A DNA stretch of 64,000 nucleotides from Lycium barbarum (GCF_019175385.1 NC_083346.1:89418543-89482542); one strand, 5' to 3'; positions 36,458 through 50,044 are shown, numbered from the stretch's first letter. Translations and numbers: made by a program. Notes: generated by a model not told the origin, from the letters alone.

Positions 36458-39400
36458 GACATACTCTAAATCTCGAACCTTCTGGTCCGCATACATCTTC
36501 TTCGACTCTGAGCTGCCAAAAGCTTGGCCTGAATGACCTTCACCTTCTCAAGAGACTCTCTCAATAGATTCGTACCCCAAGGGTGAACCTCAAATGCATC
36601 AAACCAGCTAACCGGAGATCTACATCTCCTACCATACAAAGCTTCAAAAGGCTCCATGTCGATACTCGAGTGATAACTGTTGTTATACGCAAACTCTGCT
36701 AATGGAAAATACTGATCCCAATGACCACCAAAGTCAATAACGCAAGCTCTCAACATATCCTCGAGCACCTAAATGGTCCGCTCGGACTACCCATCAGTCT
36801 GGGGGTGGAAAGTTGTACTAAGATCCAATCGGGTACCCAACTCATCATGAAAAGCTCTCCAGAAATGGCAAGTGAAGATAGTGCCCCGATCAGATATGAT
36901 AAAAATAGAAACCCACTGAAATCTCATAATATAACGAACGTACAACTTGGCTAACGTCTCCGCGATATAGGAAATCTGACTAGAATGAAATGAGCGAACT
37001 TAGTCAACCGATCAATTATCACCCAAATCGAATCAAACTTACCCAAGGTCTTCGGAAGACCTATAACGAAATCCATGGCAATCCTCTCCCACTTCTACTC
37101 GGGAATGGGCATCCTTTGAAGTACACCACCGGGTCGCTGGTGCTCATACTTAACTAGCTGACAATAACCACACTTAGCCACAAAATCGGCTATATCCCTT
37201 TTCATCTGACGCCACCAATAGTGCTGCCTTAAATCACAATATATCTTGGTCGCCCCCGGATGAATGGAATATCGAGAGCTATGGGACTCAGTAAAAATCA
37301 AATGAATCAAGTCACCATCACAAGGAACGCACACGCGCCCCGTAATCCTCAAAGTACCCTCTGAATCAATCATGGCCTCCTTGGTCTTACCCCTCAGAAC
37401 CCTATCTCGAATCTTGCTCAACTGAGCATCCTTAAACTGATGAGTCCTAATCTGATCTAATAAGGATGATCTTGCCTCTACACAAGCCAAAACTCTGCCT
37501 GGGACTGAAATATCAAGATGAATGAAACTGTTGGCCAGAGTCTGAACCTCCATGGCCAACAGACCCTTGGAAACAACTAAGTTGGCTAAGCTCCCCATAC
37601 TCGTGGCCTTGCGACTCAAGGCATCAGCAGCCATATTGGCTCTCCATGAATGATAAATAATAGAGATGTCATCGTCCTTCAGGAGCTCCATCCATTGGCG
37701 CTGCCTGGTATTAAGATATCTCTGGGTAAATACGTGTTGAAGGCTATGGTGATCGGTGAAAACCTCACAATGGGTACCGTACAAGTAATGCCTCCAAATC
37801 TTCAAAGCAAAGACCACGACCAACAACTGTAAATCATGGGTAGGGTAATTCTTCTTAGGGATCTTCAACTGATGAGAAGCATAGGCTAAAACTCTACACT
37901 TCTGCATCAACACAACACCCAAAACCACACGGGATACATCACAATAGACTAAGAAATCCTAACCCCTCCACGGGTAATACTAGAATCGGGGCTGAAGTCA
38001 AAACAATCTTGAGCTTTTGAAAGCTCTCCTCATAATCATCAGACCACTGGAAGGGAACATCCTTCACAAATCGGAGGTAGTAGCTAGCCAAACCCAAAAA
38101 ACTATAGATCTTGATCACAGTAGTGGGTCTCGCCCAATCCCTCACAGCCTCAATCTTCTGAACCATTATCCCATCCTTAGACACAACGTGGCCCAAGAAT
38201 TCCACAGACTCCAACCAAAACTCGCACTTCGAAAACTTAGCAAACAAGCTATTCATCTTTAACAACCCAAGTACAGTGCGAAGATGGCTCTCATGCTCCC
38301 TCTCTACTCTTGGAATACACCAAGATATCATCAATAAACACATCCACAAAGGAATCAAGGAATGGTCTAAAGCTGCCATTCATCAAAGTCATGAATGCAG
38401 TTGGAGCATTGGTAAGCCCAAATGACATCACCAGAAACTCATAATGTCCATATCTCGTTCGAAAGGCTGTCTTCGGAATATCCTCAGCCCTGATCCTTAA
38501 CTGATGGTAGCCTGAACGCAAGTCAATCTTCGAGAACACTGAAGCACCCTGAAGTTGATCAAATAAACCATCAATACGAGGCATAGGACACTTGTTCCAA
38601 ATAGTAACCTTGCTCAGCTGGCGATAATCAATGCACATCCTCATAGATCCATCTTTCTTCTTCACAAACAGCATAGGAGCACCCCAAGGGGAGACACTCG
38701 GTCTAATGAACCCCTTGTTCAATAAATCATGTAACTGCTCCTTAAGCTCTCTCAACTTGGCAGGTGCCATCTGATATGGCGGAATAGAAATAGGGTGAGT
38801 GCTCGGGTCCAAGTTAATACAGAAGTCAATGTCGTGATCAGGTGGCATACCCGGCAGATCGGTCAGGAATACCTCTATAAACTCGCTCACAATAGGAATG
38901 GACTCAAGGGGTGGAGATGCAATTGTAGTGTCACGCACATGAGCCAGATAAGCTAAACACCCCTTGTTAACTAATTTTAATCTTCTTCGGAGCAGGGCTA
39001 GGAGCACCCCTCCACTCAAGTCTAGGAATGCCCAGCATGGCTAAAGTGATTGTCTTGGCATGACAGTCCAAGATCGCATGATAAGGAGAAAGCCTGGTCA
39101 TACCCAAGATAATATTAAAATTCATCATATCAAGTATCATCAAATCTACCCAAGTGTCATAACCCATAATTGTAACTAAACACGACCGATAAACTCGATC
39201 AACCATAACAGAATCTCCGATCAGAGTAGACACATGAGCAGGTACAGCTATGCTAATCTCAATCAACGGCATGATATGCAAACACATATGAATAAGTGGA
39301 CCCAGGATCAAATAAGACAGATGCTGCTCTATGACGGACCGAAACAGTACTTGAAATAACAGCATCTAAGGCCTCTGTCTCGGGTCTACCTGGGAACGAG

Positions 39401-40866
39401 TAACACTGGGCCCCACCACATCCAGACTGAGATCCACCTCTCAAACTCTGGGACGCACCTCTACCAACCTGGGATCCACCCCTAGAAACCTGAGAACCGC
39501 CGCGGCCTGACTGAGCACCTCCCCTTTGAGAAGCACCTCCTCGGCTACCTAAAGATGCCGGAGTCCTCTGGGACTGATGACCCTGCCTGGGTCGGGGACA
39601 CTCCCTAGAAAAATGACTGAACTCTCCATACGCAAAACAGCCCTCAGAGGGTAGAGACTGATAGACTGAAGCTGAGGATCCAGCTGGAACAATCCTGTCT
39701 GTTGGTCGAGAGAATGAGCTCTCCGAAGCTCTCTGCCTGGGAGGCCCACTGGAGGAAGACAACAAAGCTGAATGCACACGGCAACCGGAATAGGGATGAT
39801 ACGGCCTAGAAGACTGGCCGGCGCCTCTCGAGCTAGAACCACCATAACTCCCAAACTATCGGTGCCTCTTCTCACAAACCCCTCCAACTGCATGAGCCTT
39901 AGCGGCCTCGACTAAAGAGGCATGCTCAACGATTTACTGGAAGGAAGCCCCCATGGCCTCAAGCTGAAGGCAAGGAATCTGAAGAGAACCAACGAGCCCA
40001 CAAACAAAGCGTCGAGTCCTGTCAGGCTCAGTAGGAATCAAAGAAGCTGAATAACGAACCAAATGCAAGTAGCGAGTAACATAAGCCTCCACATATAATC
40101 CCCTCTACTGCAAATGTAGAAACTCATCCCTACGTACCTCTCTCAAAGGTTGGGGCACATACTTCTCAAGGAAGGCCCGATGAAACTGTGTTCAAGTTAG
40201 TGGAGGAGAATCCTCAGGTCTGCAAGCAATAAAATACCTCCACCAAGTCTTCGCGTCTCTGCGAAACTGGTAGGACACAGAGTTAACTCTATGGGACTCT
40301 ACAATCCCCATCCTATGTAACAACTCATGCATGCCCAAGATGAACTCATACGCATCCTCTCTAGAAGTACCCGAGAATCTCGACGGCTCTAACTTCCTAA
40401 ACCTCCCAACTAGATCCTGATCAGTCAAGGTCATAATAGGGCGCGCCATGGATCCAAGATCAACTCCCGAGGCTGACACTGCATCCATCCACGAAGCCAT
40501 AGCTGCAGCAGGGTGTGCCACACGAGTCGGTCTCTGCTCAGAGGTCTGCGCCCCAACTCTAGTCTGCGATCCTCCGCCCGAAGAAGTACCACCAGCGGCA
40601 GCCTGCTGGGCATCCAAATGGAGTAGAACATGAGCCATAGTATCCTGCATCATTTTCTCTAAATTGTCCTTGGGGTGTGCCTGTTCTGGAGCCACACCAT
40701 CCTCGGCGGCCTGGTCACAAACCAGCTAAACCTCAGGCTCTAGAGATAGAGACCTCTCATGCTACTAACCTACCATAGGGGCCCTGCTGCTAGCTGGGGC
40801 AGCCCCGCGGCCTCTAGCTCGACTGCGCCCTCTAGCTATCGCTCGCCCTCTGGTTCCAAGAAAGAA
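36458..40866 (-). pseudogene. gypsy-2 gag-pol (chromovirus), truncated at gag and interrupted by gypsy-1
   Basis: Minus-strand polyprotein remnant. The Gag N-terminus is Arg-Gly rich (about 40855-40785). Retrotrans_gag spans 40695-40192 and beyond (RFRKLEPSRFSG, AKTWWRYFI). The zinc knuckle at about 39641-39597 reads CFAYGEFSHFSRECP, with the second Cys replaced by Tyr. The protease keeps FDPGSTYS. Reverse transcriptase 39019-38291: FIDD at 38338-38327 is intact, and a frameshift leads into 38379-37939. Near 38050 about 15 residues of the usual GFS..LT segment between RFVK and DVPFQWS are deleted. RNase H and the integrase zinc finger are in 37928-37095 ([18 protein letters not shown]). The integrase core is broken at 37094-36769, then EFAYNNSYHSS in 36768-36466. 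The protein continues at 24188-23702 beyond gypsy-1. The 5' LTR and leader are missing at the junction near 40866. Confidence 0.9.
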
Positions 40867-43800
40867 GGGCTAAGATACTCTGATTTGTGCATACATCCAG
40901 ACCTGGGTCTACCAGAAGGCTTTAAAATTCCCAAATTTGATAATTTCAATTGGTCAGGCAATCCTAAAGCCCATCTGAGAGCTTATTGTGACCAGTTGGT
41001 CGGAAATGGCAGAAATGAAGCTTTGCTCATGAGATTATTCAGTTGAAGTCTGTCAGGAACAGCCATGGAATGGTTTATCTCTCAAGACATCAGTCGATGG
41101 AAGACATGGGAAGAGATGGCAAGTTCATTCATGAAAGGATTCCGCTTTAATGTGGAAAATGTGCCTGATCGCTTCTCATTGGAGAAAATTCGTCAGAAAT
41201 CGACCAAAACCTACCGAGAATATGCCAGTTGCTGGAGAGACGATGCGGCGTGTGTGCAACCGCCTATGACTGAACATGAGCTTGTAGCTGCATTTATATG
41301 GCACTAAGAAGCTAACTGTTTGACAAAATGATAACTATAAAAGAGAGTTCATTTGCGGATTTAGTCGCCGTTGGAGAAGACATCAAAGATGGCCTCAAGA
41401 TCAGAAGGATTGTCAGTGTATTAAATAGATAAAGTGTGTCTAGCGCCGCAAGTGGAAAACAGAAGAGACAAGATGTAGCTTATGTCTCTAGAGCTACTAG
41501 CCCAAAAGGCCGAGGAAAAGAGATAACCCAAAAAAATCAAGACAACTACCAATCACCTCCACCAACCCGTTATATAACCACTTCACCCCAATATAGCCCA
41601 CTGTCTGTGTGCTACGCATAACCTAGCTACCAAGCTCCACAACCAAATTATCAAATACTAGCACCTAGCAACCAAGTTCTATGACCAAATTACCAAACGC
41701 CGGCACCCAATAACCAAGCTCCACAAAATCAAACTTTTCAAAACCAGCCTCCCCAGCAAACTATGAGGCACCCCCAAAAAAAACCTCGGAGAGTATTCAC
41801 TCCTCTACTAGAATCAAGAGCTAGTTTTTTTGCCAAACTAAGAAACGTCAAGCGAATAAATGCGGTTCCACCAAAACTTGCTAATCCCAAGGATCGATGG
41901 TACAGGACAGTTTTCACTTGTGCGTATCATTCTAACCAAGTTGGCCATACCACCAAATATTGCATAAACTTAAGGCAGAAGCTATAAGATATGATTGACA
42001 ATCATGAGCTTATCCTGGAACCAACACCTCCAAATGTGGACACAAATCCTCTCCCGAAGAATGGAGAGAATCAAATTTACATGATAGAAAGAGGTGATGA
42101 ATGGGAAGAGAGCCCTGTGATCATTCGTCAAGATATTGAAGTTTGGAAAGCATCGTCGCCTCATTGTCCTTACAAGAGCGAAAAGAAGTATTAGGCCCTT
42201 TGGCAAGGAAATCTGAGATGTCCCAAGCATATGTTGTATCCAAGAAGGATCCCTTCGTGCTCAAGTATCCCTCAACCATCGCTCGAGTTCAGAACGAGCC
42301 GTTCGTACTCAAAACATAAGGGCCAGTTGAGAACGCACCTTTTGTGATCAAACCACCGCACCTGACGATGGTTAATAAAGGAAAAGAGATAGCTATTGTG
42401 GTTTAGGGTATGACCAGGTCTGGAAGGTGTTATGCTCCAGAAGAGCTTGTACTCGAAGCGCCACATTGCGAAAATCCTCAGAGAAGGCTAATCACTAAAG
42501 GCGAAGCTGAAAAAGTTTGGAGGCAAATGCCAATCAAGGATTATTCGATTGTTGAGCACATGCATAAGACTCCTGTCATCAGTAATGTTGTTACTACTCA
42601 GTTTGTTTCAACATTGCTTGGCCTTAATGAAAGCTTTGGATGAAGTCCAAGTGCCCATCGGCACTACGAGTGAAACATTGGCCGAGATTGTGGGGTATGT
42701 TGTACGAACGCATAGGCTATAATTTTCTGATGATGAATTACCAAGAGAGGGTAAGACCCACAACAAGGCTTTACAGATAACAGTCAAGTACGGCGACAAG
42801 ATTATCCCTCAAGAGCTGATTGATGGAGGGGCTGGGTTGAATGTATGCCCCGTGACGACTTTGAAACAACTAGGATATGATGTTGTCAAAATCCGCCAGA
42901 GTCGAACAAATGAAAAAGCTTATGATGGTGCGACCAATGACTCAATTGGAGAAATGGATCTACAAATACAAATGGGTACCGCAGAGTTCGTGGTGGAGTT
43001 CATCATCATGGATATCAAAACGAGCTATAACTTATTATTGGGACGACCATGGTTGCACGCCGCTAGAGTCGTGGCATCTTCGTTGCACCAGTCTCTCAAA
43101 TTCATATGGAATGATCAAGAAGTTGTGATTCACGGTAAAGGAAGTATCCTAAACTATCCGGACAACTCTGTACCGGTCATAGAGGAGTCACTAGTTGGTA
43201 CTGATTTTCATACCGTTGAATTAGCCATGATAGATCGCAGGGGGGATGATGAACATATCCCTATGCCACCGGTCTACAAAATGGTTGCTACGACTATGAT
43301 AAGAAGTGGGTTTGAGCCCGAAAATGGTCTGGAAAAGAACTTACAATGAATCAAAGAACTAGTAAGCATCAAAAAGGGGAAATATCGATTTGGGGTTGGA
43401 TACAAGCCATGTGAGGCGAAGAGGAAGAGTCAGAACATGGACCGACAGGTCCCGTTGAAATGAGAAAGTCATTCGCTCATTTATACCAATCTTTCACAAC
43501 ATGCCCATTGAGTCACAACAGCAAAGATCCAGAGGAGGGTTTAAGGACGTTATTTTAGGAAGGGGAGTGTGCAGCCATCATTGAAGAATGCTTCGAAGCA
43601 TTGGAGATTCGTCATGCTGAGCCAAGGGAAATAACAAGTGGATGGACCTCTACCCCATTGTTCACTCTGCGTAATAATACATAGGCCACAAATAATGTCA
43701 TGACATGTTATGAAACAAGTAAAAACGACGACGAACAAAACAAAGATCAAGAAGATGAGATAACTGAACCGGAAGGATTGATAGACGTCAAAGAGGAATA

Positions 43801-45535
43801 TGAAAATAGACCGACCCCAAACCTAGAGAAAACAGAGGCAGTTAATCTAGGAAATGAGGAATTGATTCGAGAAACCAGAATAAGTGTACATCTGACAGAG
43901 ATTGAGAAAGAAGGGTATCGGAGTTTGTTGAAAAAGTATGAAGATGATTTCTCTTGGTCATACGCTGATATGTTGGGTTTGAGTACGAACATTGTTGCCC
44001 ATAGGTGGCCGATCCTAGGGGGATTCACCCTGGTAAAACAAAAAACCAGGCAGCCTAAGCCTGATGTCAGTATCCGAATTAAAGAAGACGTACAAAAATA
44101 GATTCAGTCGGGAGTTGTGGAGATGACACCATACCCGACATGGTTAGCGAACATAGTCCCAGTACCAAAGAAAAATGGGAAAATAAGGATCTGTGTGGAC
44201 TATCGTGATCTTAACCACGCTAGCCCAAAGGATAATATCCCACTCCCAAATATTCACATACTCATTGACAACTGCGCCAAGCATTAGGTGCAATTGTTTG
44301 TGGATTGTTATGCGGGCTATCATCATATACTAATGGATGAAGAAGATGCTCAAAAGACTGCATTCATCACACCATGGGGATTATATCATTACTAGGTAAT
44401 GCCTTTTGGGCTCAAGAATGCTGGCGCTACTTACATGATGGTGATGACCGCCATATTTCATGATATGATGCATAGAAAGATCGAGGTGTATGTGGATAAT
44501 GTCGTCATCAAGTCCCGAATGGGTGAGGACCACCTTTAACATTTGAGAAAATTCTTCGACAAACTCCGCAAGAACGATTTGAAGTTGAATCCTGCAAAAT
44601 GGGCATTTGAAGTGTCTGCCGAAAAATTACCAGGATTCATAGTCAGTCGTCATGGCATCGAATTGGATCCCACAAAGATCAAAGAAATCCAAGAACTCCC
44701 ACCACCAATAACAAAGAAAGAGGTCATGAGCTTCTTAGGAAGGTTGAATTACATTGGACGCTTCATCACTCAGTCCACAATAATTATAAAACCAATTCTC
44801 ACACTCCTCAACAAAAGATGTTCCAACTAAATGGACGGAGGACTTTCAGAAAGCCTTTGACACAATCAAAAGATACCTATTAAATCCACCCATTTTGGTC
44901 CCACCAAAGCCAGGAAGTCCTTTGCTGCTATACATATCAGTATCAGAGAATGATTTTGGGTGCATGTTGGCACAAAATGACGAAACAGGAAAGAAAGAGA
45001 GGGCCATATATTACATCAGTAAGAAGTTCACACCATGTGAATCCAGATATTCCTTGGTGGAAAAGACGTGTTGCGCTCTAACCTGGGAGCCTCAGAAATT
45101 AAGACATTATATGGCTGCATACACGACTCATTTGATCTCAAGAATGGACCCCCTAAGGTACATCTTTTGCCAACCTATGCCGATAAGGAAGTTGGCCAAA
45201 TGGCAAATGCTATTAAGCGAGTTCAACATTCAATACGTCACACAGAAAGCAGTTAAGGGGCAAGCATTAGAAGATTTACTGGCAGGAAGCCCATTAGTTG
45301 ACAATCCCATACCTTTGTGGACTTACTTCTCGGATGAAGAAATAATGACAATTGAGGGCGAAGATAATTAAGATGAATTAGGCTGGAAAGTATACTTTAA
45401 TGGAGCGGTCAACTTTAAAGGATTAGAAATTGGGGTAGTCTTGGTTTCAGACTCAGGCCAATATTATCTAGTGGCCGCCAAGTTGAACTTCAGTTGCACC
45501 AACAACATGGCTGAATACGAGGCCTGTATCTTGGG
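40867..45535 (+). pseudogene. gypsy-3 (Tat/Ogre lineage) gag-pol, first part
   Basis: Gag begins without its N-terminus (YSDLCIHPDLGLPEGFK, AHLRAYCDQL), has a TGA at 41045-41047, then AMEWFISQDISRWKTWEEM and VPDRFSLEKI. A Tat-type zinc finger with CAYHSNQVGHTTKYCINLR is at about 41930-41980. The protease reads LIDGGAGLNVCP at about 42810 with its Asp kept, followed by YNLLLGRPWLHAA. Reverse transcriptase is at about 43900-44830: VPKKNGKIRICVDYRDLNHA, stops at 44286 and 44395, and the active site is YVDN at 44489-44500, where the family has YVDD. RNase H is at 44880-45300. The second, archaeal-like RNase H (WKVYFNGAVNFKG) starts at 45384, with the usual first Asp changed to Asn, and is cut at 45540 by solo LTR B. 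The dual RNase H marks the Tat/Ogre lineage. Confidence 0.9.
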
Positions 45536-45894
45536 TCTACTGTTACACCTCGAAAATTTGGGTTGTCGTACTGTGAGTAGACTAGAGTAAGCATAGGGTG
45601 AGCATGGAGGTCTTATGACCATAATAAGGATATTTTGTAGCTTTAAGGTATATGCGATAAGAATGTGGAGTTACATGAATTGGTGAGACTAAGTTCGTCA
45701 AAGGAAAGTGAAGTGTAAGTTGTGTTTGGGAAAGGTTCTGTAATTATCGAGCTAAATATTATTTGGTAAGGTCTTGAGGATGAGTTATAAGGTTCCTTGA
45801 ATTGTTAATGAAGTGTTAGACAAGTGTTAAGAAGGTTCCATAAGGATCGGAGATCAAACGAATTGACGAGAACATTTTCGAAAAAGGGTGAGTT

Positions 45895-46022
45895 ATGCGA
45901 CCAACTATACGGTCCGTATAACTTTATACGGTCCATATAGTGGTCCGTATAACAGTCACAGAATGGACCAGTCTCTGATGGACTTATACGGTCACTTATA
46001 CGGACCGTATAAATTTTCGTAT
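45895..46022. repeat. Clustered tatacggtcc / ggaccgtata motifs
   Basis: At least six copies of tatacggtcc, acggtcc or ggaccgtata in both orientations within about 130 bases, some forming palindromes such as tatacggaccgtata. It lies in the variable GC-rich segment of solo LTR B. Confidence 0.7.
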
Positions 46023-47576
46023 AAAATCATTACGTGCCAGATTTTTTGCAATTATAAATATAAGTCCCAAGTTCTAATTTTTCATTTTCCATCTTCTCCA
46101 CTCCTCTCAAGAACTCTAGAATATTCTACATGCCCTACTAACATAAACTCAAGGGATATCAAAGATCAAATACCAAAAACTAGTAGATTCAAGTGCAAGA
46201 ATACTAACTAGGGTTGATGGGAGCTTGAAATTTCTTTGGAAATTAAGTTGGGGTTTTCTCCAAGTGAAGTATTCTCATCCAAAGCCCATTCCTACTTAAT
46301 CAAAGGTGAGTTTTATGTTCATTCCATGTTATTAAGAATATTGGGTGGTTGAAAGACTTGGATTATGGAAGAAAGTAGAGTATGAAGTTCAAATATGGAA
46401 ATAGTGGTATGTTTGAATAGTAACTTGACTTGAATCATAGTTCTTGATACGTAATGAATATAATCTTCCTATGAATGATATTAAAGATGTTGTAGAAGCA
46501 ATATATGTGAATGAATATGATATTGTGTCATAATCATGGTTATGGATGACTTTGAAAGGGGATTTTGAGAATTGAATAACGTCTAGCTTGATGAAGTTTG
46601 TTGATTATGATATTGTGCGTGTTGCTGTTAAAGTTTGGGAGTTGTTTATTAGATGGAGGGAGTTGTCAAAACAAAGGAAATTCTGCCCAATTTTCGTTAG
46701 CCTTTTAGTCGCTTTAGTCTAGATTTAAGCATGTTCTCAATAAGCTAATTTAGTACGAATTCTCTTGAACGTAGAGTCTTGAGCTTGGAAGGAGAACGTT
46801 CAGTTGTCAAGAAGACATAAAGGTATGTTAAGGATAGTCTTCTATCTTTCAAAAGCATGACTCCTATATTATGATTTCCCCTCTATATTTCCATGACCTT
46901 CTTACATTCCAAAGTTGAAAGCATACGATTATTAAGAGTCTCTCATGAGCTAGAGACAAGATATGTTCTATGATAATGATGATGATGATGAGCCTATGTT
47001 TCAGAGATTCTGAAGCTTATGAGATGATATTATTATGAGTCAACAATCTTATTTCCTGAATTCATTGATGTTATTTCTTGTTGTTGTCTCACCTGGTAAT
47101 ATTAGCTCCTTCAAGGTGAGACATAATGATGATGAATGTTCCATAATACAATCGGAGGTCACCGACCTTACGTCACTCTCATATGATTGCAGCTTTTAAT
47201 TGGGCTTTCATGCATGCTTATTTTATATATGATTATACCGGGCCTAGTTGGCCGGGAAAATACCACTACGCTGGGCGTAAGTGGGCGGCATATGGATAAT
47301 GATAGTTACATCGGGCCTAATTGGCCAGGCAGTCACCACTAGTGGGCGGCGTGAGATGACTATCCCGGACGCGGGATACCCGGACGCGGACTAGTAATAA
47401 TATATAACTCAGAAAACTTACTTATATATATACATATACATATTTTATGATGTGGTTTTAAAAGTAAAAGTTAGCGTGCATGGTATTCGCCTTAAGAGGC
47501 AATCATATGTACAGGTTGTGTCTTTATCTCATGTCCCTTATCTCTTTATTATGTCATTATTCATGTCTTACATACT

Positions 47577-47600
47577 CAGTACATTATTCGTACTGACGTC
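47577..47600 (+). promoter_or_regulatory. LTR inverted-repeat module with TGACGTC
   Basis: CAGTAC, attattc, GTACTGACGTC; perfect arms and complete TGACGTC, 440 bases from the LTR 3' end. Confidence 0.55.
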
Positions 47601-48045
47601 TTTTCTTTTGTGGAAGCTGCGTTCATGCCCGCAGGTAGACGGTCCGGATCCCTAGGAGTAATATCAGCAGATACACCAGAGCACTCCATTTCTCCGGAGT
47701 TGTCGTTTATTGGTATATTCTTTTGTGCACATATTTGGGCATGGCGGGATCCTGTCCCATCCTTATGATTTTAGTACTCCAGTTAGAGGCTCATAGATAC
47801 ATATGTGGGGTAGTAGATGTCTCATGATCACCTCAGTGTATATTTCGTATATTATTGTGTAGCCTTGGGGGCTTATGTGCATGTATATATACATGTTTTG
47901 GGAGATTCGAAAAATTGTTTATGACCAGTCCTATGTTGAAAATGATAGTTGTCCAGATTGGGTATGATAGATAGCATGGTGAGTGGTGCTCGGTAGCCAG
48001 CTCCGGATACTCGTCATGGCCCACTAGTTAGGTCGTGACATCTAC

Positions 48046-49596
48046 GTTTAGCCCTCGACATGGATGTGAGAGATCTTCAGGTAATTGGCGACTCGAATCT
48101 GTTAATTCATCAGGTTCGAGGGGAATGGGCCGCCAAAAATGAGAGGATCATACCGTATATTGGACTTATGCAAAGATTGGCAGATCGGTTCCAAGAGGTC
48201 AAGTTCAAGCATATACCAAGAACACAGAATGAGTTTGCTGATGCATTGGCAACAATAGCCTCCATGATTCAGCATCCTGACAGTAGGTACATTGATCCAG
48301 TCAAAGTTGAAATCAGAGATCAACCGGCTCACTGTGCTTTTACAGAAGCAGAGGCTGATGGAAAACCTTAGTATGTTGACATTAAAATGTACTTAGAGAA
48401 AGGAGAATATCCTGAAGGAACCACCATCAATCAGAAGAAGACTATCAGGAAGTTAGCGAATGGTTTCTTCCTCAACAAGAACGTTCTCTATAAAAGAACC
48501 CCGGATTTGGGATTGCTCAGATGTGTTGACTCTATCAAAGTTACAAGATTGATTGAAGAAGTGCATGTTGGAACCTGCGGGCCTCACATGAATGGGTTCG
48601 TGCTAGAAAAGAAAATCTTAAGAACAGGTTATTATTGGATGACCATGGAGAATGATTGTAACAAATTTTTCCAAAAATGCCACAAGTGTCAAATTCATGG
48701 AGACTTGATAAAGGTTCCTCCAACAGAACTAAACACAATGTCGTCACCTTGGCCATTCACCGCTTGGGGCATGGATGTCATAGGACCAATTAAGCTGGCA
48801 GCGTCAAACAAACACCGTTTCATTTTGGTCGCCATAGACTACTTCCCCAAGTCGGTGGAAGCAGCATCTTATGCATCAGTAACAAAGAAAGTAGTCGCAG
48901 ATTTTGTGTGCAACAACATCATATGCCGATTTGGCATCCCAGAATTAATCATAACAGACAATGGGGCTAACCTGAATAGCCACTTCATGAAAGAAATGTA
49001 TGCACAGTTCTGAATCACTCACCAAAATTCGACCGCATACTGGCCACAAATTAATGAATGGGGCTGTGGAAGCCGCCAACAAAAACATCAAGAGGATCCT
49101 CAGAAAAATGATTGATAACTACAAAAGTGGTATGAACAACTGCCATATGCATTACTGGGATATTTTACTACTGCCAGGCCTGTTGGTGTATGGCACTGAA
49201 GCATTAATACCCGCCAAAGTAGAAATCCCTTCACTTCGAATCATACAAGAAGCTGAGCCGGACAATGCAGAATGGATCCGCAAGAGATGTGAACAACTAG
49301 CTTTAATAGATGAAAAGCGAATGATTACTGTTTGACATGGTCAATTGTACCAACAAAGAATGGCGCGAGCTTTTACCAAGTATGTAAGAACCAGGGTTTT
49401 TCAAATTGGGCAATTGGTGCTCAAACGAATATTCTCAAATCAAGAAGAATACAAAAGAAAGTTTGCACCAAACTGGCAAGGGTCCTATATGGTGTGAAAG
49501 GTACTATCAGGAGGAGCAGTGGTACTTGCTGAAAAGGATGGTCAAGAGTGGCTAAAAGCAATAAATTCAGATGCCATCAAGAGGTACTACATGTGA
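48046..49596 (+). pseudogene. gypsy-3 pol, second part: rest of second RNase H, integrase
   Basis: Continues the polyprotein after solo LTR B. The RNase H end reads LQVIGDSNLLIHQVRGEW and IPRTQNEFADALA, with the later catalytic Asp residues kept. The integrase zinc finger is at about 48580-48710 (HKCQIHGDLI). The core has WGMDVIGPI, VAIDYFPKSVEAASY and IITDNGANLNSHF. A TGA follows at 49011-49013 and a one-base shift near 49050 leads into NGAVEAANKNIKRIL. Another shift near 49340 leads to YQQRMARAFTKYVRTR and finally AINSDAIKRYYM with the natural stop at 49596. The part after YQQRMARAF is the usual Tat-lineage C-terminus without a chromodomain. Confidence 0.9.
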
Positions 49597-50044
49597 AGAA
49601 GAAGACGACTACGAAGATTCAGAGTTCTTATAGTTTATGTTGCTTTAATTACATTCCTTTGCTTGTAATTTTGCATTTTTTCTTAGAAAGACCAAATCCA
49701 AAATATGTATGAACTATGCGAGGACCTGATTCCCTATACTTATAAGGGGATACGCAGGCGCTTTTTCAAGCTCGGTCGTTTTAACCCAAAAATCCAAAAT
49801 TATGTATTTTGAACTATGTTATGACCTGATTCCCATTTGGGATACGTAGTCACTCTTTTGAGTTCGGTCTCACAAAAAAAATCCAATATGTTTACCCTGA
49901 ACTACGTTTCGACCTGATTCCCGAAATGGGATACGTAGGCGCTCTCCTGAGCTCGGTCAGTCCAAACAAAATTCCCAATAAACCTTAGGAAACCTCATAA
50001 TCGATCTACCAAGAGAGAGATAAAGGTAACCCCACAAGGAAACT
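49597..50044 (+). repeat. gypsy-3 3' non-coding repeats, first block
   Basis: Three head-to-tail units begin gaacta at 49711, 49811 and 49899. Each has (c)gacctgattccc, then a run with gggatacg(t/c)ag, then gagctcggtc, spaced 88-100 bases. Diverged copies recur at 54850 and 54991 on the far side of solo LTR C. Such units are typical of the region between pol and the 3' LTR in Tat/Ogre elements. Confidence 0.85.

Larger units (their letters stand above)
45541..48040 (+). mobile_element. Solo LTR B, inserted in the gypsy-3 second RNase H domain
   Basis: 2500 bases, TGTTACACCTCG...AGGTCGTGACA, flanked by the perfect duplication tctac (45536-45540 and 48041-48045). Removing it restores the frame ILGLRLALDMD. 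It contains a short tandem set of tatacggtcc motifs near 45900-46020 and the GC-rich block at 47233-47400. It has no coding sequence. Confidence 0.95.

Noticed and set aside
41982..44326. Minus-strand ORFs opposite gypsy-3 gag-pol
   Set aside because: Antisense shadows; no matches to known domains and the plus strand explains the conservation.
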